From assembly GCA_051453625.1 (NCBI GenBank), contig JBOZIK010000001.1, positions 93,630,058 to 93,692,989 on the forward strand: a stretch of 62,932 bases of DNA. The letters are read 5' to 3'. Position 1 is the stretch's first letter, and each line of letters starts with the position of its first letter. Source of the DNA: Welwitschia mirabilis (taxonomy: Eukaryota; Gnetophyta; Gnetopsida; Welwitschiales). The notes under the pieces were generated by a model. The model did no database searches. It was not told the DNA's origin and saw nothing but the letters and a program-made list of their open reading frames with translations. Shown in pieces: positions 1 to 12,600 of this stretch. The translations under genes were made by a program, and so were the position numbers.

Positions 1-396
1 TTTGACATTGATGGCAAATAATACTTAGTTGTAAAAATATTTAAGACTGAGAAAACTCCCCTTCACAAAATGCCTATCATTTTTTACAAAATATTAAGCC
101 TTTTGAAACTAATTAAAGACATTTTAATAAGTATAATGTTGTGATAAAATAAAAATAATTTTAAGATGCACATTTGGAGAGTTAAGAACAATGTCAAAAT
201 GTTTTTAAATAGTAACATTTATTAGAAGCACATTTGATCATAGACTATGTAACATTTTAATCATTAACAATTTCAGAATTCATTTTGAATATAGGATAAC
301 AACATTTTAAGATCATATGGATCATTCAATTACATAAAAAATATTTAAAATACATATTAAAATCATAACACCTAGGGAATTTTTATAAGCATTACA

Positions 397-445
397 AAGA
401 GACATACAACTAATTCTCCCCCTTTTGACATCAATGATAAAGGAG
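397..445 (-). other. internal polypurine-tract-like site of element A
   Basis: On the minus strand this reads TTGATGTCAAAAGGGGGAGA, the typical copia polypurine tract. It lies about 400 bp inside the expected 3' LTR junction, and the window start (1-15) shows the same TTGATGTCAAA-like word again. Element B has the same arrangement at about 52270-52300 and 51775-51795, so the family carries the motif twice. Confidence 0.5.
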
Positions 446-699
446 AGGGAAAAAATACATAATCACAAACATAATCAAATATAATCATATGAAAAGATGG
501 AGACTATTAATATAGTGCTTATTTGGCAAAAAACTTCCATTTTGCACTACCATCTTTCTCTAAAGGGCCTATAGAATTGGGAGGGTCTGGATGACTGGGC
601 TTTTATTTTGGTTAACCAACCACATTTGGTCGATCGAATTAAGGATCTGATCAATCATCTTGCAATTAGTCATAGGACGATAAGATAACACCTAGTTCA

Positions 700-1960
700 T
701 TTTTTAGACAAATAAAAGTATTAAAATTTAGGGGTTTAGTAAAAATATCTGCTAGCTATTTGTCTATACTCACAAAGTACATAGAGCTGTATCCTTTTTC
801 TACTTGATCTCTTAGGAAATGATGCCTTAGCTTGATATGTTTGGTTATTGAGTGATAATAGGATTTTTTAATATGTTTATAGCACTAGTATTATTACAAA
901 AGATAGGGACTTGTTCAAAATTAATATCGAAGTTCTTTAGCATTTCTTTCATCCACAAAAGATGAGTACAACAAATACCTACTATAATATATTCCACTTC
1001 TATAGTTGAGAGAGAATTTCTTACTTATCCATCCTACTAAGCATGAATCTAATAGAAAAAAATTTCCACTTATGCTCTTTTTATCGTCTTTACAACTACC
1101 CTAATCCATATCACTAGAACTTGCAAGCTCAAAGGATGTCTCTATAGGATACCATAAGCAATAATCACATATGTCTTTTACATACCTGATTATTCTTTTT
1201 ACTACTTGTATATGTGATTCTTTTGATTTGGGTTGATACCTTACACATACTCTAACACTAAACATAATGTCTAGTCTAGTTGCAGTCAAATAAAGTAAAC
1301 TACCAATCATTCTTCTGTAAAGTTTTTGATCCACTCGTTTACTATTTTTATCTAAACTTACTTTGTATGATGTAGACATAGGAGTGTTAGTTGTTTTTTC
1401 ATTTTATAATCTAAAATGTTTGATTATATCTCTTGCATATTTGAATTGAGAAATAAATATCCCATCTTTTTATTACTTGATCTATAGGCCAAGAAACATT
1501 TTTACATTATCAAGCATACTCATTTCAAAATGAGTTGTTATAATAGTTGTAAATTCTTTTGACAACTTTTCATTTGAGGCACCGAATATAATGTCATCTA
1601 TATAAATTTGTGTAATAATGAAATTTGTTCTCAAGTATTTAACAAATAAGTTTTTGTCTATAATTCCATGAATATATCTGTTTTCATTTTAAAAAGTGGC
1701 TAGCTTCTCATACCAAGCTCTTGGATCTTTTTTCAATCTATATAAGGATTTCTTAAGTCTATACACATGATCAATTTTATAAGGATCAATAAAACCTTAT
1801 GTTTGTTCTATATAAACTTCTTCATTTAAAGTACCATTTAGAAAAGCACTCTTCACATTCATTTAAGAAACTTTAAAATTTCTATAGGCTGCAAAAGACA
1901 AAAACATTCTAATGCTATCTAGCCTTGCAATAGAACAAAAAGTATCACCTCATCAGTGCC
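700..1960 (-). pseudogene. copia reverse transcriptase / RNase H relic (element A)
   Basis: The clearest open stretch (1101-1379) translates to a copia block with YRRMIGSLLYLTATRLDIMF followed by KESHIQVVKRIIRYVK, the connection between reverse transcriptase and RNase H. Lower down, about 715-835, the minus strand reads HHFLRDQVEKG and LADIFTKPLN, the usual end of copia RNase H. Stops interrupt the frame between these blocks. In life this polyprotein part copies element RNA into DNA in the virus-like particle. Here it is non-functional. Confidence 0.85.
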
Positions 1961-2282
1961 TTTTATCTGAGTATAGCCTTGTACTACTTACCTTACCTTG
2001 TTTTTAATGACATTGTTGTCTTTATCACATTTGTTTTTAAAAATTCACTTAGTTCTAATGACATTTTTATTTTTTGGCCTTTTTACAAGCTTCCAAACAT
2101 TATTCCTCTTAAACTGTTATAGCTCATTTTGCATTGTCATCATCCATTCCTCATAAGTTTCAGCTTCTTCAAATTTATTGAGTTCTATTTTTGAAACATA
2201 ACAAATGTGAGCACACAAATTCTTTATAAAACCTATTGTCTTTATTTTTTAATCAACTTCTTCAATAATAGATTCTATAGGA

Positions 2283-3135
2283 TTATCTTTTTAATAATTT
2301 GGAATTTTTTGATATGCATTCTTTTGATGAAACTTTATTACTTTCAGTAGTTACTTCATTAGTTGTGGGGATACTTGTAGTTATGACTTCCTCTTCATCT
2401 GTGTAGTTTGGTCTTGTGTCAATCTTATCAATTTGCATATTTAATAACTCTTTTATCATTAAACTTCTCTTACTAAAAACACAATAGGCTTTACTTTTAG
2501 TTGAGTAACTTGAAAAGATACCTTCATCGACTTTAAAGTTAAATTTACTCAAATGTTCTCTATCTTTTAGCACATAGCATTTACTTTTAAAGACTTTAAA
2601 ATATGAAATATTAGATTGTCTTCCTTTCCATAACTCATATAGCATTTTATTTGTATCAAGCCTAAGATATACTCTATTAATAATATAGCAAGCTATGTTA
2701 ATTGCCTTAACCCAAAATAATTTAGGAATCTCTTTATCATTTAACATAGTTCATTCTATTTCTTGAAGGACTCTATGCTTTCTTTTAGCTATAACATTTT
2801 GTTGTAGTATCTTTGGGGTTGAATATTAATGGTTAATTCCATTTTTAATGCAATATTTCTAAAAAAACTGCTTTTCAAATTCACCTTCATGATCACTTCT
2901 TATTTTTTTCATGGTATACTCTTTTTCATTTTAAATATTTTGCATATCTCAACTCAACATCTTTATACTTCATACTTTTTTGATAAGAATGCTACCTAGG
3001 TATATCTAGAAAAGTCATCAACCATATTGAGAAGATAATGTTTACCATCTAGACTTCGAGTTTAAGTGAAACCTACCAGATCCATATGAATAAGCTCTAA
3101 TAGCATAGTTGTGGAAATCTGATTTTTACTTTTAT
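2283..3135 (-). pseudogene. copia integrase relic (element A)
   Basis: The longest uninterrupted piece (2283-2747, 154 residues) matches the C-terminal half of copia integrase: LFWVKAINIACYIINRVYLR, then YELWKGRQSNISYFKVFKSK and a segment ending SKAYCVFSKRSLM. More degenerate core-domain sequence continues up to about 3130, where the minus strand reads a decayed LLELIHMDLVG-like motif. Integrase inserts the DNA copy into the chromosome. Frameshifts separate this block from the GAG-pre-integrase block upstream. Confidence 0.85.
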
Positions 3136-3301
3136 TTAAAGTTCTTATTTGTTTTTCTTTTTGGCATGAATTACATAAACCTTGTTTTTCTACATTTAAC
3201 TTAGGGACATGTTTCACAATGTTTTTATAAATAATCATTTTTAATTGATCATAATTAACAAGATCTAATTGTTTATTTTAAAGATCTTCTTGAGGAACAT
3301 T

Positions 3302-3690
3302 TCAAAAATAACATGGAGAAAATGATTGATCTATGCTATATACATTGTATGTTCTACTTGCTCTAAGAATTACATCATTATATTTTCCATGCAAAATTTC
3401 ACATTTTGATTTACTGAAGGCTACCTTGTGACCTTTGTTACATATTTGACTAATGCTTAATAAATTATGCTTTAAACCATTTACATACAAAACTTCATTA
3501 ATTCTAGGAAGGTTACCTCCATTAATGCTTCCAATGCCTTTTAGTTTGATCTTTTGTTATCATCAAAAGTCACCTCTTCTCCATTAATGTTGATTAATTT
3601 CTTGCAACTAGATTTTTCTTCTATCATATGCCTTGAACATCCACTATCCAGATACTAGCTACTACTATTGGAAACCTTGAAAGCTATCTG
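3302..3690 (-). pseudogene. copia protease and GAG-pre-integrase relic (element A)
   Basis: Residues MYVNGLKHNLLSISQICNKG (3490 downward) are the start of the GAG-pre-integrase domain. Just upstream, around 3630-3680, the minus strand reads YLDSGCSRHM, which contains the aspartic protease catalytic DSG. Frameshifts lie between the two. The closest relative in the window is the same region of element B (53957-54300). Confidence 0.85.
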
Positions 3691-3985
3691 AATTAAAAGA
3701 CTTTTAATATCATATCTTTTATCCACATAGTATTTTTAGACTTATATGGTATACCTTATTTTGGAATGAATTTAAAAGAAAAAGTACTAACTAAGTTTGA
3801 GAATATTAATTTTCTAACATTGCACAAATGTTTTAAATGACCAATGTATCCAAAGAAATGATAAGTAACCTTTAAGAAGAACTTAATTTGCTAAGTTATC
3901 TGATTTTGCTACTTTTAAGGTTTTATGAGATGGACCCAATACCTGACTTACCACCAATAGGTTTTTGGACTTCAAGCATTTGTTT

Positions 3986-4876
3986 TAATTTAGAAGAATC
4001 ACCAAAAAATTTATTAACAAAATGAGATAACTCTTTTACCTATAGGATGAGATCAGAGTTTTNNNNNNNNNNNNNNNNNNNNNNNNNNNNNNNNNNNNNN
4101 NNNNNNNNNNNNNNNNNNNNNNNNNNNNNNNNNNNNNNNNNNNNNNNNNNNNNNNNNNNNNNNNNNNNNNNNNNNNNNNNNNNNNNNNNNNNNNNNNNNN
4201 NNNNNNNNNNNNNNNNNNNNNNNNNNNNNNNNNNNNNNNNNNNNNNNNNNNNNNNNNNNNNNNNNNNNNNNNNNNNNNNNNNNNNNNNNNNNNNNNNNNN
4301 NNNNNNNNNNNNNNNNNNNNNNNNNNNNNNNNNNNNNNNNNNNNNNNNNNNNNNNNNNNNNNNNNNNNNNNNNNNNNNNNNNNNNNNNNNNNNNNNNNNN
4401 NNNNNNNNNNNNNNNNNNNNNNNNNNNNNNNNNNNNNNNNNNNNNNNNNNNNNNNNNNNNNNNNNNNNNNNNNNNNNNNNNNNNNNNNNNNNNNNNNNNN
4501 NNNNNNNNNNNNNNNNNNNNNNNNNNNNNNNNNNNNNNNNNNNNNNNNNNNNNNNNNNNNNNNNNNNNNNNNNNNNNNNNNNNNNNNNNNNNNNNNNNNN
4601 NNNNNNNNNNNNNNNNNNNNNNNNNNNNNNNNNNNNNNNNNNNNNNNNNNNNNNNNNNNNNNNNNNNNNNNNNNNNNNNNNNNNNNNNNNNNNNNNNNNN
4701 NNNNNNNNNNNNNNNNNNNNNNNNNNNNNNNNNNNNNNNNNNNNNNNNNNNNNNNNNNNNNNNNNNNNNNNNNNNNNNNNNNNNNNNNNNNNNNNNNNNT
4801 AATTTAGAAGAATCACCAAAAAATTTATTAACAAAATGAGATAACTCTTTTACCTATAGGATGAGATCAGAGTTTT
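3986..4876. other. N-gap 4063-4799 flanked by an exact 77-bp repeat
   Basis: The 77 bases before the gap (3986-4062) are repeated without a change right after it (4800-4876). In DNA this decayed, a perfect direct repeat placed exactly on both gap edges is best explained by two contig ends that overlap but were not merged. The 737 N are then artificial, and translations across them have no meaning. Confidence 0.8.
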
Positions 4877-5279
4877 TAGATTTGATTCTCTTAAATCTTG
4901 ATTCCATTTCTTCCTTTTTCTTAGAGAAAGACTTTACACTATTGTTCAAATCCTTTTCCCTTTAGGCAACTTTGCACATTCTAGGTATAGTTTTTGACAT
5001 GTGTCTTCCTTCTCGTCTTGTGCTTTATCAATCACATCTAAGTCATCATTCTTTGATGTATTTGTCAAATTCTATAAAGAAGGCACAAGTGCCATGAAAT
5101 AAGGTATTTTGTCTTTGTCAAATTTTTGAACTAATCTATTGTCATTTTCCCTTGATTTCTTTGCATTTTCACTAATTGTAATCTATTTGAAAATATATCC
5201 ACATACTATCCAAAAAATACCAATAAGAGTACAAGTGTCTAAGAAGGGTTTATTTCAAAATCAACAAAGGAATTACTCA
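4877..5279 (-). pseudogene. truncated copia gag relic (element A)
   Basis: The gag start is visible at 5279 on the minus strand (MSNSFVDFE...), parallel to the MSNPSNGFSTG start of element B gag at 55954. After about nine codons similarity to B is lost and resumes only in the spacer and late gag region, so most of the UBN2 gag core has been deleted in this copy. No zinc knuckle could be read. Confidence 0.6.
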
Positions 5280-5331
5280 TTTTTAGGTTCTAGAGGCTAG
5301 ATTGATTAAAATCTAAAAATGGACTTAATTT

Positions 5332-5346
5332 AGCTCTGATACCAAT
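5332..5346 (-). other. primer binding site, initiator-Met tRNA type (element A)
   Basis: The minus strand reads ATTGGTATCAGAGCT directly after the LTR end. TGGTATCAGAGC is the complement of the 3' end of plant initiator methionine tRNA, the usual copia primer. This fixes the element's orientation and the LTR boundary. Confidence 0.92.
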
Positions 5347-6743
5347 TGATAGGATCGAGAACCCTAAAGGAGGTGGGTGAATAGGTTCTTTAAAAATTAA
5401 CTAAATAAAACTCACACTATAACAAAAACTTGCTCAAAATAAATTGCTAATAAATTCATGAATACAAAGAAATACTAAAATCATTCAAAGTAATGAAACT
5501 ACTAGAAAGCATAAAATACTAAATAGATGCACATAGGATTTTATAGTGGTTCAGGAAAACTCCTACTCCACTCTCAATGATTAGCTTATCACCAAGCTTG
5601 ATCTAGACCTTTATTAACTCTTCCAAGTGTTATAGGTTCACCCAGCCTTTACACATAGACTTTTTAAGGCTAAGTTTCAACATTTACAATGGACTTTTAT
5701 AGGCTCAATCTCAACCTTCAAAGGACGTAATAGTAGTGGTAAGAATTTCTTGATGCATAAATATTACTTAATCTTTAGTACAATAATTCTAATGGAGCTC
5801 TTCTCCTATAGATAATACAATAAATGAAGTCCTAGATCTGACTTTGAATGTATAGATACCAAATGATAGATCATCCTTGGTTAGGAATATAATGCCAAGA
5901 TCACAATATATAGTCCTTTGATTAAGATTCCAAAAGTTTTTTTAGTCATTTCTTTCTTAGCTATTATATTAGAAGGATTTTAAGATTTATTATAATTAAA
6001 AACATGCTTCTAATAGCTATAAATGGCTAAAAAACAGATATCTGATGGATACATAAGTGATAAAAAATTTTAGTTCCATTCTAGCTGGTCGACCCCTCCT
6101 AGTGTTGTAACTTACACAAGTTGCCTAAGTAAAGTTTTTGGTCATCCTAGTTTCTTACGGCTCCATGTCCGATTAACCCACATCTAGTCATGCACAATTC
6201 TGTTTGGTTGTCCACTAGTCTTAATAAAAGATTACTTTGATTTTCTGCATCAGGTTCGGTCAACTCCTTTAGGTATCCGATCGACTCCATGATGATTGGC
6301 TTAGGGATATTACTTGCACAATGCTCAGGTCCAGTTAACCCCTTCAAAGATCCGGTCGACCCTTTGACAATTGGTTTAGGAGTACTATTCTTAGGTTTAC
6401 AGATCCAGTTGACCCCATCATGGGTCTAGTTGACTCCTTGTCATTTGGTTCAGGGATACTAGCTCTCAGGATTACAAGTCTAATTAATCCCTTAGAAATC
6501 CAGTCAACCCCTCTAAATTTAATTCAATTCTGAGAGTATGCTCCAGGTGCAGTGAATCCTTTAAAAATCTGATTGACTCTCCAAAAGGATAAGTGAACTT
6601 TATACATTTCTAATGATTATATTTTAACATTCATGACTTCATCATCTAACCTACAAGTGGTTAATATTTTCTAAATACAATACACAAAATTTTCTACACA
6701 AAAAACATTAGTTTGACATCAATTGGTAAAACATAATTTAACA
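5347..6743 (-). repeat. 5' LTR of copia element A
   Basis: About 1.4 kb, bounded on the plus strand by TGATAGG at 5347 and TTTAACA at 6743 (minus-strand ends TGTTAAA...CCTATCA). It aligns along its whole length with the two LTRs of element B (50446-51774 and 56021-57272). The centre, about 6085-6590, holds a cluster of degenerate GGTCGACCCCT motifs. The matching 3' LTR is outside the window. Confidence 0.88.
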
Positions 6744-8814
6744 TAGTTAACATTACTATTTTTACAATATTTGGTTACTAGATGAATTAAATTAATGTCT
6801 TAAAAATGTTATAATACATTCCCCTATCATGGAGCTATACAAGAAGCATAATATCTTCATGCTAATATACATTAGTTGTAACTTTTCATTTGTAATTTAG
6901 TTTTTTACTAGTTAATATAGATTATTCTTCCATATTACTCTTTGATAATGTTTTCTATTTTAATGTAATGGAAGGCTAGTGTATGTTTTAGCATCACATT
7001 ATTGATAATGTGACTCACAATTTTGCAATAATTTTAACTAAGTTCTTTTTAAGTATTAGTGGTGAGATATTTGTATACCAAACTCATCTTAACAATGTGG
7101 TTTGTCACTTGAGTTTTTCATGAGTTTTGGAAGTACATTAAGCGCTAATGTTGGAACATTATACATATGTACTAATAGGTTAAATGTAGATGTTAATATT
7201 AACTTTTCATTATAGATTTATTCACATTTACAAAATTATTTTTATAGTACACTATAAGGTTTCCAATTAAAACTTATCCTTGTAAAACACGTAAATTCAT
7301 TACATTGGGAGGTTTTAACTACATTTTCATAAATAGATTTTGCATTTTACTTCTTAAGTTCCTTAAGTTGCTAAATAATAACTATATATTAAAAATATAA
7401 ATTAAAAAAAACTAGAAAATACTTTGAACAACTATCACTATTAATGATCAGACATTAATACTTTATAATTTCCATCAATATTAATAAGGGGGAAAATGAC
7501 TTAAGTTAGTGTAATTGATTTTATGACATGACATGAGACATTATAGTCTTATATTTATCACCTTAAATTTAATAGACATGATAAAGTAAACTTTTCAAAT
7601 GAGCTAAATTTAATTTTCATCCATTGTGCTAATCATTATTAGTTATTAAATATTATTCACCTTTCCAAGACATCCTTTAAATAGAAAAATCTATACAATT
7701 TTATTTTTAAACAATATCTATATTTTAGAATAATGAGTAAGTGGCTTCTGAAGAAAATAAAGCTTTGTTCATCCTTTAAAGTTTCTTTATTTATTATATT
7801 TTTCATTGTAGATACTTATGTAACTTAGTTTGTTATGTTATTATGATTATTATTTTTAATATAATTTAGTAAATCAATGCATAATATCGTTTCTTACTCA
7901 TGAGTTATATTGTAGAGTAACTAAGTCTAAAGAGGCTTGTAGCATATACTAGTAGAAGATGCATTAGATCCCTTAAAACTGCTTAGAGATATGTGAATTA
8001 TCTACTAGATGAATTCTAGAATAGATAAATAATCTTAACATCTAGTTATTTGAAGTTCAATACTTCCATATCATAAAAATTTCATTTTTTCTATTCTTAT
8101 ATTATAATTATTTACTTTTTCGTATGTCATCTATAAGGGTTTATAACCTTATTCACTGAGAAAGTTTTTAAACATAAAACTATTTTCTTATTAAAAGCAT
8201 TAGATGAAAATATATTATTAGAGATAGATGTATTAAAATATATCATTAATATGTCCCTTTTTTTCTTCTTATTTTCTTTTTGTTATAAGTATAGAATAGT
8301 AGAAATTTTGATTGATCCAAAGATGTGCATCTTTTTTTATTATAATATTATCATATATGATAGAAAAGATCATAAACAAGTTTTATTACAACCTAAAATT
8401 TTAAATCATCCCCCCTCAAAACCCTTTTTTACTAATTTTATTATGGACAAGAAAATAAAAACCACTTTTATTAAAGAGACATAAAAAGTAATAAATATTA
8501 TAACACTCACAAAAAATATCAATGCACTAATTAGATAGAATCAAAACTAGAGAATTAAGCAAAGACAAATACATCAGTCATATTATTATTTTAGATTTCT
8601 AAATAAAGTAGCTATAAAAACTATTATTGTTTTTTTTCTCTCTAGATCTATGCTAAAAGTTAGAATTTCCTAGTATTACTTTAGTTGTATTTAGATTTAT
8701 GGTAAAATCTAGAATTTCCTACTATTATTATTATTTTATTTCGATTTTTACATTAGTAAAATAATATATTTAAATTTACTAAAGGATCAAATTTTTGGCC
8801 AGACTCTTGTAGCA
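6744..8814. other. no recognisable feature, A+T-rich DNA
   Basis: No ORF with a recognisable domain, no clear repeat structure and no RNA gene were seen. The small open frame at 8251-8484 is a low-complexity run of Phe, Lys and Ile codons and is not taken as a gene. Confidence 0.5.
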
Positions 8815-9200
8815 TGTTTCATCTCCAAAGGATAAGAGAGTAAAAATCCACTTCATCTTTCTTGTTTATTTCAACATTCCTTTGATTATGTTCCTTCCAA
8901 CCCTCATACCCCAGAGTTATGAGTAGACCTATCCATGCAAAGCATCTCTTTTCATCATTGTTATGTACTCTTCACATTTAAAGCACATTTTGAATTATGT
9001 TCCCTTGAATTTTAAAATCTATAATACTTTCAATTTTTTAATAAAGCTTCTTCATATAGGTGCAATTAAGAAAAATATAATCAACTCTTTCATAAGTATC
9101 ACAAAAGGTATACTCATTAGAAACTGGAATTCCCCTTTCTTCTAAATAATCTTTTGTAGGTTGATTACTTAATGGGACTTCACTAAGAAAAATTCAATGC
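8815..9200 (-). pseudogene. LINE (L1-type) RT C-terminal zinc-finger relic
   Basis: The minus strand can be read as LEERGIPVSNEYTFCDTYE followed by RVDYIFLNCTYMKKLY, resembling the zf-RVT tail of plant L1 polyproteins (RRGI...C..C...E...H.F..C....W). Further on (about 8875-8910) a GWKEHNQRN segment matches the WKERNxRxF motif that usually follows. The first Cys pair and His are decayed and stops occur. The order and spacing of the two motifs make a LINE remnant the best reading; no poly(A) tail or target duplication was located. Confidence 0.5.
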
Positions 9201-10276
9201 TTAGAGAGTAAAGAAAAATCTTAACAATTATTTAGATAACATTAGTAAAGGTGGGTGCATTATATTATAATCTTCTTCCATTATATGCTTTTTCTGCTCT
9301 TCATGATGTTCAAATACCAATTTTTAATTTTTTTTTAAACCATTTACATTAGAGTTGCATGAATAATTTTTGAAAAATTTTTAAGTTTCATATCATTATA
9401 TAAATATTTTTTTATGATTTTGATCCATGATTTATTAAGATTATGAAGCTACCAAACCAACTTTCTTAATAGAGCATGGTCTATCAATGAACTATATTTA
9501 ATTCTAATATCATCTATTAAATGTAACATAGCAAATTATTTTTCATACTTTTAAGACCAAAAAACATGTACTACTTATGTAGATAATGATGAATGATATC
9601 ATAATATTATTATGGTTATACTATGAATAATTAGTTACATGCAAAAATTAACATGCTAAGGAAGTATACTTAAACAATTTATCATAGGGAAAATATTAAA
9701 TTCATTGTTTTATCATGAAATGATGTTTTTACTCTTTTATTATTTTTCATGTAATTATGAATTTTTCCNNNNNNTTCTTAGGTTTTATATGATCTTTTTA
9801 AAGACATACCATAGAATGAAGATAGTTCAGCACAAAACGCTAGCATTATCAGCCAGGACTTCTAGCACCATTGATCTTCTAAGGAAAATGCATTTAATGC
9901 TTATGTTCTAAAGCTTATTTATGGAGTTCATATTTTGCATCTATGGGCTAAGTCAGAATCAGATCTAGCATAAACCTTAAATTATGAAAAAACATGGCAA
10001 AAGTACAAGAAGACATGTCATGATGACATGTGGTGCAACAAGGATGATTACGTGGAAGAAACATGAGATGGCATCCAATGGTAAAATCATTAGCAATCAG
10101 GGTATACATCATCACTATGTTTGCATAAGAAGACAAAGAATCTTTCTTTGTGGCTACATTCTAAAAACTTATATCTTCCTTCTCATGTAACTACCCTTAA
10201 GTAATCATCCTTATGTAACCATCCACCTAATATTCATCTAAGGCAATCATGACAAAACTTTTCAATCCTTCTCTCA

Positions 10277-10288
10277 TTTATAAAAAGG
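10277..10288 (+). promoter_or_regulatory. TATA box of the G1 LTR promoter
   Basis: TTTATAAAAAGG in the 5' LTR corresponds to CTATAAAAGG in the 3' LTR (21852-21861). The position is shared by both LTRs and is followed by a similar downstream stretch, as expected for the LTR promoter at the U3/R boundary. Confidence 0.55.
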
Positions 10289-11485
10289 CCTTGAATGCCT
10301 ATTGTAAACATATTTTAATTAGCTTAACATTAGGAATACTTAAAGGCTAGGACATTGACCCTTTGATCACCTTTCTTATGGGCAGAATGATCTAAGGCTA
10401 GTTGGGGAGTTCTTATTATTTACCTTTCTCCACTTGACGTAACATATATTTATTTTAGATTTTTAATAAAACAATTTGTTTGAATCCTTTTATTGTTATT
10501 TTACAATTAATTTTACATTAGCTTATTATGGCTCACATTTTGTAAACTTTAATTAATGGTTACAAGAATTTCTAGACTATGTAATACATTTTGATATCAA
10601 TTTTAATGAAAATTGTTTTTTTTCTTTCCCTAGTGAGAATCAATGTGTAGCCCTACAATCAATAATGTATTTCTTATGTCAAGTATATTTCTTGGTTATA
10701 GATACTCATAAGATTACTTAATTATGTAATCTCAGTTTTAGGTAATTTTATTATTTCAAGTTATAATAATAATTATAAGAATACTAAATAAAACTATTTA
10801 TGATTAAGCAAGTCATTTACATGGTTAAATAGTTAAATTAAAAAAATCCATATGAAGATGTAAAATAATGTCTACAAAAAATGGCATGTGAAATATTTAT
10901 TTTAATTATTTATTTATGTGTCTTGTTCAAGTTCTAAAAGAAACTAAAATTACTTGGTAAAAGTGAAAGAATAATAAGTAACGGTGCTATGTTCAACTAT
11001 GATAATTTCTTACATTTAATTAAGATATTTTCTTACATTTCATTATGACTTTTTTTTATATTCAATTATGGCATTCCTTTCTTATGATTTGTATTATTAA
11101 TACGATGGATCATGAAGAGTGTAAACATGTGAATAAGAACATACACTCTTATTTATAAACCAAAAAGGATAAATAAATAGAATTTATTCTAAAATAACTT
11201 TTATTCTTATTGATATTCGTGGAAATAATTTATACATAAAATATTATTTTTCTTTTTGTGTCACATGACAATTTTTAAATTGATGCATTTGTTATTCCAA
11301 AGCATGTTAAATATGTTTTGGATTAATTATGAGCCTATGAAAGATTAAAATAAAACTAGCATAAGAAAATGATGCATGTAATTAATCTCATTCATTAAAT
11401 CAAAAATATTACTCACCCAAATTAGGTGCATAAGTCATAAAAAAGATTCCTTTTGTTATTCATACATTACTTTCACATCTTACAC

Positions 11486-11710
11486 AAGCTCTTATAACTC
11501 TTTATTGATTAATCTTATCAATGTCACTTCTACATAAGGTTATCCAACTTGTCATTGATAAATCTTATCATTGTTATTCACATGTCCAAATCACTTTTAC
11601 ATAAATTCCATCCAACTTATCATTGATTAATATTATTATTATCATTTACACGTTAATGTCACTTTTATACAAGTCCATCTAACTTGTCATTGATCAATCT
11701 TATCAAGTAA
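11486..11710 (+). repeat. degenerate tandem repeat in R1 copy 1
   Basis: About four imperfect units share the core AACTTGTCATTGAT followed by AATCTTATCA, with spacing of roughly 45-80 bp. The equivalent position of R1 copy 2 (about 49990-50060) has no such array, so the array expanded or contracted after the copies separated. Confidence 0.6.
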
Positions 11711-11792
11711 AATAACTTTCCTTATCTTATGGATAAAATGATGTAGATGGTCTTTAACAAATTATATCAAGAATCTTTGATATACCATTTCT

Positions 11793-11802
11793 CTATAAAT
11801 AG
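11793..11802 (+). promoter_or_regulatory. TATA box of R1
   Basis: CTATAAATAG is followed by a pyrimidine-rich stretch (TTCCTCTCCCTTCTTCTC). The matching place in copy 2 (50057-50069) has ATTTATATAGAGA followed by TTCTTCTCTTG. The shared arrangement fits an LTR promoter. Confidence 0.5.
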
Positions 11803-12600
11803 ATTCCTCTCCCTTCTTCTCAAATTAGTATTCTTCAAGCAAGTTTATGATGCCAAAATTTCTTCTCAATTTTTCCTCCTCTTGAGTGTGGTTGGAGATT
11901 GGAGCTAGGAGTCTGAAGCTTGGAACTTGGAGCTTGGAAGCTTGGAGATAGGATCTTAGATCTTAGCACTTTTTCAGTCTTATTCAAGGATAGTTAATAT
12001 TCTTCCCTCCAAGTAGGTTCTTCTTTTATAAGAATTTTAGCTTCATTTCTTGCATTAGGCCTATGCATATGATTTGCAATTTTCCTTCCATTGGCTGATA
12101 CTACAATGAGGGAGATATTTGAGGGATATTTTTACATGCTTAGTTGATGGGTCTACTAATGGATATATATATATTTCCCTCCTATTGCTATAAACTAAGA
12201 TAAGGGAGATAGTTAAGGGACCTCTTAACATGCTTAGCTTCTACGTGTCTAATGGATATTTTGGCCAAGTGACTAAGGGGTTCACTATGATTTTGGATAC
12301 TCATATTATATTGAATTATATTATTTTTTACATGAATTTTACATCATATTTGCATTAGAGTCTTATTAGGGTGAATAACCCTAATCCTTAAGAATCTATT
12401 TAGGCTAGGTAGTCATTCTCAGAAAATCCTAAGGCTTACGATATTAATGCATTACTGATTGTAGTAAATTAAGTATACATTACTTATAATTGTGTTTTAT
12501 TTATTTAGAATACAAATTCTTAGTCAATTTATTTAATTTTATTTCTATAAATTAGTATGAGTTCTCTTTTTCTTAGTTTAGTTAAAGTTTACCCTTTATT

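Larger units (their letters stand above)
1..6743 (-). mobile_element. Ty1/copia element A, decayed, 3' LTR off the left edge
   Basis: A minus-strand copia retrotransposon. Reading from high to low coordinates it has a 5' LTR (5347-6743), a primer binding site (5332-5346), a broken gag, a protease motif LDSGCSRHM near 3640, a GAG-pre-integrase segment (3302-3490), integrase (about 2283-3130) and reverse transcriptase/RNase H (about 700-1960). The first bases of the window match the sequence just inside the 3' LTR of element B (from about 51787), so the polypurine tract and 3' LTR of A should lie immediately left of the window. Domain order PR-IN-RT-RH is that of copia. Every domain has stops or frameshifts, so the copy is dead. 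Confidence 0.9.

Noticed and set aside
4040-4834. Long open frames across the N-gaps (also 12557-13547 and 57415-58194)
   Set aside because: Almost all codons are unknown bases; the frames are artefacts of translating N.
6085-6590. GGTCGACC repeats as a possible CRISPR-like array
   Set aside because: Units and spacers are degenerate and irregular, the motif is inside copia LTRs, and the genome is a plant.
8251-8484. 77-residue plus-strand frame
   Set aside because: Low-complexity A+T-rich composition without domain or splice context.
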